Made by a program: the position numbers and the translations under genes
The notes under the pieces: generated by a model
Seen by the model: the letters and a program-made list of their open reading frames with translations, nothing else
What the model was told of the DNA's origin: nothing
Database searches by the model: none
Part shown: piece after piece, positions 45,168-53,974 of the stretch
How positions within the stretch are numbered: position 1 is the stretch's first letter
How the letters are laid out: every line of letters starts with the position of its first letter
DNA from: an uncultured Pseudomonadota bacterium
GTDB lineage: Bacteria > Pseudomonadota > Gammaproteobacteria > Burkholderiales > SG8-39
Length of the DNA stretch: 64,000 bases
Direction of reading: 5' to 3'
NCBI GenBank assembly: GCA_903921325.1
Contig: CAIXPL010000004.1
Span: 62,001 to 126,000 of the forward strand

Positions 45168-45835
45168 CCCCTGGCACGCTGGTACGTGCCGGATTCGACG
45201 TTCCATTCGAGCCGTTCGCCTTTCTGCGTAATGGTGTTGCCGATGGCATGATGATCGAACTGGTGCGGCATCTGATCGAACGATCGGACCATCGCTGTGA
45301 ATTCGTCGCAATGCCTCTGGCAGATTGTGAGCCGGCTTTGGTCGAGGGTCGGGTCGATGCGTTGGCCTTCAAGGGCGTCACACCTGATCGCCTGCTACGC
45401 ATGGACTTCAGCGAACCGCTGATTGTGTCGGGTGCGGCAACCTTCACCCGCAAGGGACTCCCCCCATCAACACGCCTGGAAGCGTTTCACGGTTTGCGGG
45501 CGGTGACCACGCGCGATGGACCTTTCTGGGTGCAACTGCAACGCGACCATCCGGCCATTGCTCTTGACCATGCTGACACTTACGAAACCGCTCTCGCCGA
45601 GGTCGCTGCCGGTCGTGCCGATCTGGCGGTACTCAATCTGCAGGCAGGCACCTGGATCGCACGCAAGGCGTACCCCGGCGCCATTGAACTGCCGCAGGCA
45701 CCCTGCTCGCCGCTCACCGTCGCGTTATGCACAGTGAAAGGACGGCATCCCGCGTTGATCGCCATGATCAATCGTGCGCTTGCAGCCGCCCGCGCCGATG
45801 GCAGCTGGCAACAGATTCACGACCGCTGGCTTTGA
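45164..45835 (+). CDS. Family 3 solute-binding-like protein without signal peptide
   Basis: 223 residues. The fold pattern of bacterial extracellular solute-binding family 3 is visible: GTLVRAGFDVPFEPFAFLRN, DGMMIELVRHLIE, RVDALAFKGVTPDRLLRMDF then SEPLIVSG, AEVAAGRADLAVLN and a C-terminal DGSWQQIHDRWL. The sequence starts directly with the first strand; there is no hydrophobic leader, so the product is predicted to be cytoplasmic. Its ATG overlaps the stop of the Rieske beta gene (ATGA), tying it to the oxygenase. Roles as a ligand sensor or substrate carrier are speculation. Confidence 0.8.
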   Translation: MTPGTLVRAGFDVPFEPFAFLRNGVADGMMIELVRHLIERSDHRCEFVAMPLADCEPALVEGRVDALAFKGVTPDRLLRMDFSEPLIVSGAATFTRKGLPPSTRLEAFHGLRAVTTRDGPFWVQLQRDHPAIALDHADTYETALAEVAAGRADLAVLNLQAGTWIARKAYPGAIELPQAPCSPLTVALCTVKGRHPALIAMINRALAAARADGSWQQIHDRWL

Positions 45836-47119
45836 TCAGGCAGGAACGCGGATCCCGGCGTGCCGCAGCAGTGCAATCACCGCATCACGACTCACCCCTT
45901 CGGTGATGAACACCACCGTCGAACCAGGCTCGGCGGGGATGTCTGAAGCGGCGCCCGCCCATGGTTCGATGCGATAGACCCTGTCGCCTGCCACTTGCAA
46001 AACGCCATACCCGTCACCTGCCTGTACGATTCCTTTGACGCGCAGTATCTGGCCCGGGAAGCGATCAAGCAGATTCTGCAAAGCCGCCTCGAGAGGGCCT
46101 TTCGCGACCGGCTCTGCCATGCGCAGGCTGAACGTGGCGATGGACCGATGCGAAAACGCCCGACCCGGGCTGACCGGACCGATGGGGCGTGCGACGAATC
46201 CAGGGCTTGACCGTTCCGTGCTCGACTGTTCCGTGCTCGACTGTTCCGTGCTCGACTGTTCCGTGCTCGACCGTTCCGTGCTCGACCGTTCAGTGCTTGA
46301 CCGTTCAGTGCTTGACCGTTCAGTGCTTGACCGTTCAGTGCTCGTCCGTTCAGTGTTCGATGGGTCAGTGTTCGATGGGTCAGTGTTCGATAGGTCAGGG
46401 GTCTGGCGTTCCGGGCGTGCTGATTCCACGCCGAAGCGGGACACGCTGGTAGTTGACGTGCGAGCGCCCGTGGGCCATTGCACCACCGAGGAAGCATCGG
46501 TAAACCATTCAGCAAAAGGCGCGTCATCGGCCGAACGCGCCATGATGCGTGCTGCAGGGTTCGACTGCTGCAACCGGTCTCTGAGTGCCTCAATGACCGA
46601 GCCTGCTACCAGATCACTCTTGGTAATCACCAGTTGGTCAGCCAGCGCAATCTGCGCGCGCGACTCGGGATGCCGGTCCAGCTGGGCAAGGCCCTGACTG
46701 GCATCGACCGTACACAGGATATTGCTCAGTCGATAGCGCTCGGCGACTATTCCGGGGGCACTCAAGGTCGCAACCAAGGGCATCGGATTGGCGATGCCTG
46801 TGGTCTCGATCACCACCCGATCAAAGCGCGCAATGCGACGCTCAAGGCGCGCCCAGTAGAGGTCCTCCAGCGCAGCGTTCAGATCCCCGCGCACCGTGCA
46901 ACAAACGCATCCGCCTGCCAGCAGCGTGGGGCTCACCAGCGCCATGGGCATCAGTTGCTGATCGATGCCGATCTCACCCAGCTCATTGATGAGGATTGCT
47001 GTATCGACCAGCACGCCCGCCTGCAAGGCTCGCGCCAGCAAGGTGGTTTTGCCGCTGCCGAGAAACCCGGTCAGCAGACTGATGGGGATGGGCGAGGTCG
47101 CAGGTGTATTCAGCGCCAA
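45836..47119 (-). CDS. CobW/G3E-family metallochaperone GTPase with repeat insertion
   Basis: 427 residues from a TTG at 47119 (no better start exists before the P-loop). GTPase motifs: LTGFLGSGKTTLLAR, the metal-binding GGCVCCTVRGDL, IETTGIANPMPL and ITKSDLVAG. The C-terminal CobW_C domain begins near SIATFSLRMAEPVAKGPLEA. Between them, about residues 235-315, lies a low-complexity insertion of pentapeptides (SSTER/SSTEQ/SNTDP). The family delivers metals, for example zinc or iron, to target enzymes. It overlaps the alcohol dehydrogenase gene by 10 bases and follows zinc- and iron-dependent enzymes in the same region. Confidence 0.9.
   Translation of the reverse strand: MALNTPATSPIPISLLTGFLGSGKTTLLARALQAGVLVDTAILINELGEIGIDQQLMPMALVSPTLLAGGCVCCTVRGDLNAALEDLYWARLERRIARFDRVVIETTGIANPMPLVATLSAPGIVAERYRLSNILCTVDASQGLAQLDRHPESRAQIALADQLVITKSDLVAGSVIEALRDRLQQSNPAARIMARSADDAPFAEWFTDASSVVQWPTGARTSTTSVSRFGVESARPERQTPDLSNTDPSNTDPSNTERTSTERSSTERSSTERSSTERSSTERSSTEQSSTEQSSTEQSSTERSSPGFVARPIGPVSPGRAFSHRSIATFSLRMAEPVAKGPLEAALQNLLDRFPGQILRVKGIVQAGDGYGVLQVAGDRVYRIEPWAGAASDIPAEPGSTVVFITEGVSRDAVIALLRHAGIRVPA
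46211..46399. repeat. 15-bp tandem repeat inside the CobW-type gene
   Basis: Twelve consecutive 15-base units (consensus CCGTTCCGTGCTCGA) plus a 9-base partial one. The units differ by a few substitutions that run in blocks (CTGTTCC, CCGTTCA, TGGGTCA). The period keeps the reading frame, encoding pentapeptides such as SSTER. Likely expanded by replication slippage. Confidence 0.9.
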
Positions 47120-48219
47120 GGGTCGATGCAGCAGTGAATGGCGTCCGCATCGCCCTCACCGCCCACGGTGCGTAGCGCGCGGTCTGTTTCGGCCAGCGCG
47201 TAGGTGTGGGTACACAGTTCACCCAGCGGATGGCGGCCACTTGCGATCATCCCAAGGGCCAGTTCCACCGACCGATAACTGTGGCCGCGCATGCCTTTGA
47301 CGGTCAGAAACTTTCGGATGATCAGATCGCTCTCAAATGCGGGCACCGGGCGACGCTTCTGTCCGCCCAAAATGACGCGCCCGCTCTTGCGCGCTACACG
47401 TATCGCCGAGACCACCGTCTCGGGGCCGCCCGAAGCACAGTCGATCACCAGATCAACCATCAATCCGCCGGTGATATCGGCCACGGTCTCGAGCAAATCC
47501 TGTGACTCGACATCGATCGTATGGTGCGCGCCCAGCCGTCGTGCCATGGCGAAGCGCGCGGTGTCGCGTGCCAGGCCCGAGACAATGATGCAACTCGCGC
47601 CGGCTTCAGCCGCGGCCACGACGCAGGCAAGTCCTTGCTGGCCCGGCCCCTGGATCAGCACTGCCTCACCAATGGCCGCCCCGCCCTGCAAATAGGCCCA
47701 CTCGACCCCGTTACCGAGCGGCAATGCAAGCGCGGCCTGCTCAGCAGGCACGTGTGCGGGCACCCGGTGAAACACGGCATTGGCTGGCAGATACTGATAT
47801 TGACTGAATCCACCCCACAGACCGGGCGCCACTGACACACCGGTTGAACCGAAGCGAATGCTGTTGGGGTTGGAGAGCAAGGTGTCAGTCGCCTCGCACA
47901 GGCGGAAATCGCTGCTGCGGCAATAGGCGCAATGGCCGCATGGCAGATACTCTTCGAGCGCCACCCGATCACCTTCGGCAAGCCCCCAGCGCAGGCGTGC
48001 CGCCGGGCCCAGCCGGTCAATGCAACCAACCGACTCGTGACCAAGGATCATCGGCCCTTTGACCCCGGGATAGTTGGTGTAATACGGCCAGTCACTACCG
48101 CACACGCCAGTGAGTTCGATCTTCAGCAACCCGGCATCGGCACCGATGCTGGGGAACGGAAATTCGCGCACCTCCGTCTGGCGGTTGGCAATCGCCACGG
48201 CCGCTCTCAGATCACTCAT
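47110..48219 (-). CDS. Zinc-dependent alcohol dehydrogenase (MDR family)
   Basis: 369 residues from the ATG at 48219 with AGAGGA upstream. Catalytic zinc motif GVCGSDWPYY and GHES; structural zinc Cys in CGHCAYCRSSDFRLC; NAD(P) fold around GEAVLIQGPGQQGLACVVAA. It oxidises an alcohol or sugar alcohol, or the reverse. The substrate is unknown. It is upstream of and overlapping the CobW-type GTPase gene, and just downstream of a Rieske oxygenase gene on the same strand. Confidence 0.88.
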   Translation of the reverse strand: MSDLRAAVAIANRQTEVREFPFPSIGADAGLLKIELTGVCGSDWPYYTNYPGVKGPMILGHESVGCIDRLGPAARLRWGLAEGDRVALEEYLPCGHCAYCRSSDFRLCEATDTLLSNPNSIRFGSTGVSVAPGLWGGFSQYQYLPANAVFHRVPAHVPAEQAALALPLGNGVEWAYLQGGAAIGEAVLIQGPGQQGLACVVAAAEAGASCIIVSGLARDTARFAMARRLGAHHTIDVESQDLLETVADITGGLMVDLVIDCASGGPETVVSAIRVARKSGRVILGGQKRRPVPAFESDLIIRKFLTVKGMRGHSYRSVELALGMIASGRHPLGELCTHTYALAETDRALRTVGGEGDADAIHCCIDPWR

Positions 48220-48244
48220 TGCCCGTCCTCTTATGTTCAAGCGC

Positions 48245-49522
48245 TCAGATGCTCATATGCGGCAGGCCGGGACCGGCACCGGCTTGCACGACTTCGTCAA
48301 CGATGTCGCCAAACGGAATGCCGGCTGGCCGCAGAAACGATGCCGAGCGCAGGTGATGCGACTGCGGATCGAGTGCGGGCGGTTGTTCTCCACGTTCAAG
48401 ATTGCGCGCCGCGCGCAGCAACCGGTTGCGCGCCATGATGATGCCGGTGTCGGTCGAGGCAAGGGTTTCGCGTGACCGATCATGGATCGGGCCGCAACTT
48501 TCCTGCAACGACGCGTCCTGCATTGCAATACCGGGGACGCCGCTGTAGTGACGCCCGGCGCGCTGGTCAGCACGATTCATCAAGTAACCGTTGGCGCGAT
48601 TGGCCTTGGGCTCAAACGTACCCGGAATCAATTCAGCGTAGATCCCTTCCCCGCTTTGCAATGCTGCGTGTTCGTCGGCGCTCAGATCGCGCACCGGATG
48701 ATGCGTGAAAGTCCACACCCAGCAGTGCTGGTCATCGATCGGCACAAACGCGTGACCATGCAAGGCATGATCGCCATAGGGAGGAATCATGTTGTAGAAG
48801 GGTAGAACGAACTGTGTGATACGCCAGTAATCGTCAGCGCCGTCCGCACTGCGTCGCGCACCGATGGTGAGTCCGGTGGGCGAATCCATCACTTCCATAC
48901 GCGGCTTGGCGTCGTTCTGGTATTTCGCGCCCAGTGAACCGATGCGCATTGGCTCGTTGGCAAGCGCGCCACGGTGCAACCAGGACACGTGGGCCCCGTC
49001 GATCCCGCCCTCGAGCGCCTGCACCCAATTGGAGTTTTGCAGACGCTTATTCACATAGCGCTGACCCGGACTGACCATGGCCCATTCAAACTCAGGCACC
49101 GCGGGCTGCAGATCGGCCGGTCCCATATAGGCCCAGATCACACCACCGCGTTCGACACAGGGATAGGACTTGAGCTTCACCCGGGCACAGAAGGCCTCGC
49201 CCTCGGAAGGGATTTCAATTGCCCGACCGTCCACGCCATATTTCCAGCCGTGATAGGGACAGCGTATCCCGCCTTCTTCATTACGGCCGAACCACAGCGA
49301 TACCCGGCGGTGGGCACAGAACTCATCAACGAGGCCCAGCCGGCCCTGGCTATTACGAAAGCAGATCAGTTGTTCAGAGAGCAAAGTCACCTGTACCGGA
49401 TCGCAATCAGGACCGGCCACTTCTTCGGCCAACAAAAAGGGCAGCCAATACCGCCGCAGCAGTGCGCCCATGGGGGTGCCAGGGCCAGTCAGAGTCAGGG
49501 TCTGGTTTTGTTCAGGAGTCAT
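48245..49522 (-). CDS. Rieske oxygenase, phthalate 4,5-dioxygenase-like
   Basis: 425 residues from the ATG at 49522. The start TPEQNQTLTLTGPGTPMGAL then LRRYWLPF is typical of the phthalate 4,5-dioxygenase/carbazole-like group. Rieske ligands in EFCAHRRVSLWFG and RCPYHGWKYG; catalytic iron region in EGGIDGAHVSWLHR. This group works as homotrimers without a beta subunit, on phthalate, vanillate-like or heteroaromatic substrates. The reductase partner is not adjacent. It is divergent from a Bug receptor gene, a likely uptake partner. Confidence 0.9.
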   Translation of the reverse strand: MTPEQNQTLTLTGPGTPMGALLRRYWLPFLLAEEVAGPDCDPVQVTLLSEQLICFRNSQGRLGLVDEFCAHRRVSLWFGRNEEGGIRCPYHGWKYGVDGRAIEIPSEGEAFCARVKLKSYPCVERGGVIWAYMGPADLQPAVPEFEWAMVSPGQRYVNKRLQNSNWVQALEGGIDGAHVSWLHRGALANEPMRIGSLGAKYQNDAKPRMEVMDSPTGLTIGARRSADGADDYWRITQFVLPFYNMIPPYGDHALHGHAFVPIDDQHCWVWTFTHHPVRDLSADEHAALQSGEGIYAELIPGTFEPKANRANGYLMNRADQRAGRHYSGVPGIAMQDASLQESCGPIHDRSRETLASTDTGIIMARNRLLRAARNLERGEQPPALDPQSHHLRSASFLRPAGIPFGDIVDEVVQAGAGPGLPHMSI

Positions 49523-49683
49523 ATCGGTGCGACAGCCAATGAGAGAAAACCGCGAGGACTTGATTTTACGCTCGCTATGGGGGGCCGGCACTGCGAACCC
49601 TGGTTGCGACTGGGCTACAATCCGCGCCGCACTGAAGGCGCGCAAAGCCGTTGCACGCCGTGCCTGTCCTGCGGAGAGTGTTG

Positions 49684-50670
49684 ATGCCCTCAGCCACTCG
49701 ATATATCGGGCGCCTGCTGCGCGTTCTGATCGGATCCCTGTGCCTGGCGGCCCTGACCCCGGGCTATGCCCTCGATTACCCGTTGCGACCGGTCACGCTG
49801 GTGGTGCCTTTCACTCCAGGCACCGGTATTGACATCATTGCGCGCACGCTCGCGCAACGGCTCTCGGTGCAATGGGCGCAAGGCGTCGTGGTGGACAACA
49901 AGCCCGGTGCCAGCAGCAACATTGGCACCGAATTCGTCGCCAAGGCGCCGGCCGATGGCTACACCTTGCTGGTCACGGCCACCAGCTTTGCCACCAACGC
50001 AGCCATCAATTCACATCTGCTGTATGACCCGGAAAAAAGCTTCGCGCCGGTGGCAGTACTCGCCAACGGCACCTTGAGTCTGGTAACGAGTCCAGCCAAT
50101 CGGGCGCAGAGCGTGCAGGCACTGGTCAGTTTTGCCAAAGCAGCGCCGGGTCGCCTCAACTACGGCTCGTCAGGCAATGGCACGCCGCAGCACCTCACCA
50201 TGGAACTGTTCAAGCTCGAGGCGGGTGTCCAGATCACCCATGTGCCGTACAAGGGGACTGCGGGCGCGGTGAATGACCTGCTCGGGGGCCGGCTCGATGC
50301 CATGTTCATCCCGGTGAATACAGCGCTGCCCTACGTGCAGCAGTCGCAGTTGCGCATGCTGGCCGTATTGGCACCTGAGCGCATGGCGGTGGTGCCCACG
50401 GTGCCCACCATGAAAGAGTCAGGCTATCCGGGTGTTCAGGTCGGTAGCTGGTATGCGCTGCTCGCCCCCGCCGGCACCCCGGCCGCAATCATCGCGCGTC
50501 TGAACACGGACGTGAACAACCAGATTGCCGCACCCGAGGTGCATGCCATTCTGGAAAAACAGGGGTTTGCCCCCCTGGCCGGCCCGCCAGCACGCCTGGC
50601 CGACCTGATCCATACCGAGCTGGCGCGCTGGCCGCGCGTAGTGGCCGCGGCCGGTATTCACGCTGACTAG
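49684..50670 (+). CDS. Bug/TctC family substrate-binding protein
   Basis: 328 residues from the ATG at 49684, preceded by GGAGAG. Signal peptide ending GYA, then LDYPLRPVTLVVPFTPGTGI, DNKPGASSNIGTEFVAKAPA, DGYTLLVTAT and VPYKGTAGAVNDLLGG. A periplasmic organic-acid receptor. Divergent from the phthalate-dioxygenase-like gene, so the pair may handle an aromatic dicarboxylate; that is inference from position. Converges with the TRAP receptor gene one base apart. Confidence 0.92.
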   Translation: MPSATRYIGRLLRVLIGSLCLAALTPGYALDYPLRPVTLVVPFTPGTGIDIIARTLAQRLSVQWAQGVVVDNKPGASSNIGTEFVAKAPADGYTLLVTATSFATNAAINSHLLYDPEKSFAPVAVLANGTLSLVTSPANRAQSVQALVSFAKAAPGRLNYGSSGNGTPQHLTMELFKLEAGVQITHVPYKGTAGAVNDLLGGRLDAMFIPVNTALPYVQQSQLRMLAVLAPERMAVVPTVPTMKESGYPGVQVGSWYALLAPAGTPAAIIARLNTDVNNQIAAPEVHAILEKQGFAPLAGPPARLADLIHTELARWPRVVAAAGIHAD

Positions 50671-50671
50671 G

Positions 50672-51709
50672 TCAGTGCCGGTACTTGCGCGCAGCGGCCA
50701 GAACTGCCTCGTAGTCTTCCTTCAGTTGAGGACTGGCATTGATGATGGGGGGCAGCGCCGAGGTGACATCGGCCAGATACTGTTTGGCATCGGCCGGCGA
50801 GAACATGATGCTCTGGCCACCGTTTTGCTCCCACACCTTGCGATCCTTCTCGGCATCTTCCACGCCCCGAGTACCGAACAGGCTCTCGGCCTTGCGCGCT
50901 TCATCACGCACGATCGCCTCAAGCTCGGGTCCGAGTGACTTCATGTACTCGCGATTCACCAGCCCGGATGCCACCAGAAAACCGCCCGGCAGATAGGTCA
51001 TGAACTTGGTCAGGTCGTAGTACTTGAAGGCGGTAAAGATACTGATCGATGCGGTCACCCCGTCGATGGTGTGGTTCTGCAAGGCAGGCAGCACCTCGCC
51101 CAGAGGAATCGACAAGGGTGAGGCACCCACCTTGCGAAATGGCTCCATGTGCAGCGGCGTGGGGCCTGGCACGCGCAGCTTCTGGCCCTTGAAATCGGGC
51201 AGAGTGCGGATCGCCTTGTGCGACACGATCACCATCGGACCATTCACAAAGGTCATCAGCGGCTCGACGCCCTTGGCGGCGCCAAAGGTGGCCAGACGCT
51301 TGCGAATGTCAGCATCATCAAACACCCGCGCCGCATGCTTCATGTCATCAAACAGACCGGGGGCATCAAACACCAGAAAGCGCGGCTCCAGACCAATCAA
51401 AAAACCCACTGCAGGGATGGACATCTCAATCGTGCCAAGGGCCACCCCTTCAACGGTGCGTGGGATCGAACCAAGCTGGCTCGCTGGATAGACTTCGACC
51501 TTGATGCGTCCTTTGGAGCGTTCCTCCACGCCTGCCTTGAACACTTTCATCCACTCATGGGCCACGTCGTTCACGGTCGGCGTGGAGAGCTTCATGGTGA
51601 ATTGTTGCGCCATGGGCGCCGTGCTGAACAGACCCGCCGTGCCGGCCAACGCGAGCGCGGTTGCGGCATGAAGCAGACGTTGCGGAAACGGACGGAATCG
51701 GCTGTGCAT
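50672..51709 (-). CDS. TRAP transporter substrate-binding protein, DctP family
   Basis: 345 residues with a signal peptide (ATALALAGTAGLFSTAPMAQ) and an AGGAGA ribosome-binding site. DctP pattern: EWMKVFKAGVEERSKGRIKV then EVYPASQLGSIPRTVEG, the KLRVPGPTPLHMEPFRKVGA segment with the carboxylate-binding Arg, and NHTIDGVTASIS. It binds organic acids in the periplasm for a DctQM permease that is absent from the window. Divergent from the hydroxycinnamoyl-CoA hydratase/lyase-like gene, suggesting related substrates. Confidence 0.9.
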   Translation of the reverse strand: MHSRFRPFPQRLLHAATALALAGTAGLFSTAPMAQQFTMKLSTPTVNDVAHEWMKVFKAGVEERSKGRIKVEVYPASQLGSIPRTVEGVALGTIEMSIPAVGFLIGLEPRFLVFDAPGLFDDMKHAARVFDDADIRKRLATFGAAKGVEPLMTFVNGPMVIVSHKAIRTLPDFKGQKLRVPGPTPLHMEPFRKVGASPLSIPLGEVLPALQNHTIDGVTASISIFTAFKYYDLTKFMTYLPGGFLVASGLVNREYMKSLGPELEAIVRDEARKAESLFGTRGVEDAEKDRKVWEQNGGQSIMFSPADAKQYLADVTSALPPIINASPQLKEDYEAVLAAARKYRH

Positions 51710-51863
51710 GAGGTCTCCTCGGTTTCAATGAGTGTCCCGAGGCTCGCACCTGTTTGGTGTCGGTAACGCGGCCGGTTCGGCCAATCGCCCTGCCCTGGGA
51801 GCTACAGGGCGACATGCTAGCATCGCGCGCTTGTGCCAAACCATCTGCAGCTGGGAGAGACCT

Positions 51864-52694
51864 ATGGATTTCAGTAAATTGGAAGCGGTATCGGTCAGGA
51901 TCGACCAAGGTATCGCCTGGGTGACAATGAACCGGCCAGAGAAGCGTAACGCGATGAGTCCGCAGATGCATCGCGAGATGATAGACATCCTCTATTACCT
52001 GGCGACGGCCCCGGAAGCAAAACTCCTGGTGCTCACCGGCGCGGGCAACAGCTTCTGCGCCGGCCAGGACATCAAGCAGTTCTTTCGCGAACTCGATGAC
52101 AAACCAGCCGAAAAATACAATATGTTGCTGGCGAGCCATGAATGGCGCTGGAACCAGCTCACCCGCTTTCCCAAACCGACCATTGCGATGGTCAATGGTT
52201 ATTGTTTCGGTGCCGCCTTTACACCCCTGGTGGCTTGCGATTTTGCGATCGCCGCGGATGATGCCCAATTCGGGCTCTCTGAAATCAACTGGGGCATTCT
52301 GCCCGCCGGTCTGGTATCCAAGGTGATGCTCGACTCGGTGAGCTATCGCAATGCCCGCTTCTATGCGCTGACCGGACGCCCCTTTGATGGCCGCAAGGCA
52401 GCCGAAATGGGTCTGGTTGATTTTTCGGTGCCGATCGGTTCCCTGGTCGAGGAAACCACCAAGCTCGCACAGGAACTGCTCGCCAAGAACCCGCAGACCT
52501 ATCGTTCGATCAAGGAAGCGTTGCACCACCTGCGTGGCATGAGCCCGGAACAGGCCAACGACTATCTGAAAGCCAAGGAATCGGAGATGCGTTTTCTTGA
52601 CCGGGAGAATGGCCGCGCTCAGGGCATGAAGCAATTCCTCGATGACAAGACCTATCGCCCTGGCCTGGGCCACTACAAGCGCGAAACGGAGTAG
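51864..52694 (+). CDS. p-Hydroxycinnamoyl-CoA hydratase/lyase-like enzyme (crotonase fold)
   Basis: 276 residues from the ATG at 51864, after GGGAGAG. Crotonase fold with WVTMNRPEKRNAMSPQMHRE then MID, FCAGQDIKQFFRELDD, VNGYCFGAAFTPLVACDFAI, FGLSEINWGILP, and the C-terminal GMKQFLDDKTYRPGL. These segments follow the hydroxycinnamoyl-CoA hydratase-lyase (HCHL/feruloyl-CoA) family closely, including Glu140, equivalent to its catalytic Glu143. The known reaction turns feruloyl- or coumaroyl-CoA into vanillin or 4-hydroxybenzaldehyde plus acetyl-CoA. No vanillin dehydrogenase or feruloyl-CoA ligase is adjacent; the next gene is an acyl-CoA dehydrogenase, so simple enoyl-CoA hydration is also possible. 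Confidence 0.85.
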   Translation: MDFSKLEAVSVRIDQGIAWVTMNRPEKRNAMSPQMHREMIDILYYLATAPEAKLLVLTGAGNSFCAGQDIKQFFRELDDKPAEKYNMLLASHEWRWNQLTRFPKPTIAMVNGYCFGAAFTPLVACDFAIAADDAQFGLSEINWGILPAGLVSKVMLDSVSYRNARFYALTGRPFDGRKAAEMGLVDFSVPIGSLVEETTKLAQELLAKNPQTYRSIKEALHHLRGMSPEQANDYLKAKESEMRFLDRENGRAQGMKQFLDDKTYRPGLGHYKRETE

Positions 52695-52700
52695 TCGCTC

Positions 52701-53852
52701 ATGGATTTTGAATTCAGCGAAGAACAGAACCTGCTGCGCGATGCGGTGCGCAAGATGATGGACCGCGTCGCCACACCGGAGTACGTGCGGCGCCTGGATC
52801 GTGAGCAAGCCTATCCGACCGAGCTCTATCAGGCCTGGGTCGACATGGGCCTGATCGGGCTGCCGTTTCCCGAGGCCTATGGCGGCTCATCGGGCAGCGT
52901 GATCGATATGGTCATACTCGCCGAGGAGCTGTCGCGCAAAAGCGCCGACTTCTACATGGCCTACGCCGGCAGCATTTTTTGCGGCCTGAACGTGCTGCGC
53001 AAAGGGTCAGAGGAGCAGAAGAAGCGCTGGCTCGGTCAATTGCTCGAAGGCAAGATCCGCATGTCGATCTCGATGTCCGAACCCGATGCCGGTTCCGATG
53101 TCGGCGCGATGCGCACCACCGCGCGACGCGATGGCGATCACTGGGTGATCAACGGACAGAAAGTCTGGGCCACCGGTGCGGGCGCCAAGGACAACGTCAT
53201 CAACGTCTACGTGAAGACCGATACGACGGTGAACTATCGACAGGGCATGTCCTTGTTTCTGGTCGAGAACACCACCCCCGGTTTGGAGATTCGCAAGCTG
53301 GAGATGCTGGGGCGACGCTGCGTCGGCACCTATGAGCTGTTCTTCAACGACGTGCGGGTGCCGGCTGATCAACTGATCGGAGGCGAGAACAAGGGCTGGG
53401 AGTGTGTCCTCTCGGGACTGCAGATCGAGCGCCTGTGTTCGGCCGCCGGCAATTGTGGCGCGGCCCAGGCCGCGGTCGATCTGGCATTGGAATACGCGAA
53501 GGAGCGCAAACAGTTTGGTCGCCCGATCGGTACCAATCAGGCAATTGCGCACATGCTGGCTGACATGCAGACCGAGGTCGATGCCGCGCGCACCCTCACC
53601 TGGCGCGCGGCCTGGATGGTGGCCTCGGGGCGTGACGCCCTGCGCGAGATCTCGATGGCCAAGCTGATGTCATCGGAGACCTATGTGAAGGTGGCCAACC
53701 AGGGCATGCAGATTCTGGGCGGCTATGGCTACAACATGGAATTCGACATGCAGCGGCACTACCGCGATGCGCGTTCAGCGACGGTCGCCGCCGGCAGCTC
53801 GCAGATGCAACGCAATGTGATTGCGGGACTCATGGGGCTTAAGGTCCAGTAG
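52701..53852 (+). CDS. Acyl-CoA dehydrogenase
   Basis: 383 residues, typical length. FAD/substrate segments SISMSEPDAGSDVGAMRTTA, VINGQKVWATGA and C-terminal QILGGYGYNMEFDMQRHYRD. At the usual MCAD base position the sequence is AGSSQ (Ala), but Glu243 in LSGLQIERL matches the alternative catalytic base of isovaleryl-CoA dehydrogenase-type enzymes. It oxidises an acyl-CoA to enoyl-CoA, passing electrons to ETF. It is 6 bases after the hydratase gene, an obvious functional pair. Confidence 0.92.
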   Translation: MDFEFSEEQNLLRDAVRKMMDRVATPEYVRRLDREQAYPTELYQAWVDMGLIGLPFPEAYGGSSGSVIDMVILAEELSRKSADFYMAYAGSIFCGLNVLRKGSEEQKKRWLGQLLEGKIRMSISMSEPDAGSDVGAMRTTARRDGDHWVINGQKVWATGAGAKDNVINVYVKTDTTVNYRQGMSLFLVENTTPGLEIRKLEMLGRRCVGTYELFFNDVRVPADQLIGGENKGWECVLSGLQIERLCSAAGNCGAAQAAVDLALEYAKERKQFGRPIGTNQAIAHMLADMQTEVDAARTLTWRAAWMVASGRDALREISMAKLMSSETYVKVANQGMQILGGYGYNMEFDMQRHYRDARSATVAAGSSQMQRNVIAGLMGLKVQ

Positions 53853-53855
53853 AGT

Positions 53856-53874
53856 CCGCAGTCCAGTACTGCGG
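53856..53874. terminator. Hairpin after the acyl-CoA dehydrogenase gene
   Basis: CCGCAGT-CCAGT-ACTGCGG forms a 7-bp stem with a 5-base loop, 3 bases after the stop codon. There is no T-run after it, so termination is inferred from position only. Confidence 0.35.
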
Positions 53875-53974
53875 GAATCAGGGCTTGCGCTTGCAGGTCC
53901 AGCCCGCCTAGCCGCCTGAGCCGTTCGGCGCTTACTGGGCACTGATGCGGGTCTCGATTTTTGTGTAGCGCGAC

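Noticed and set aside
46211-46399. Possible CRISPR or regulatory iteron array
   Set aside because: Contiguous 15-bp units within a coding frame, best explained as a protein repeat.
51555-52808. 417-codon minus-strand open frame opposite the hydratase/lyase gene
   Set aside because: Shadow of the crotonase gene, spanning the end of another gene, with no conserved pattern.
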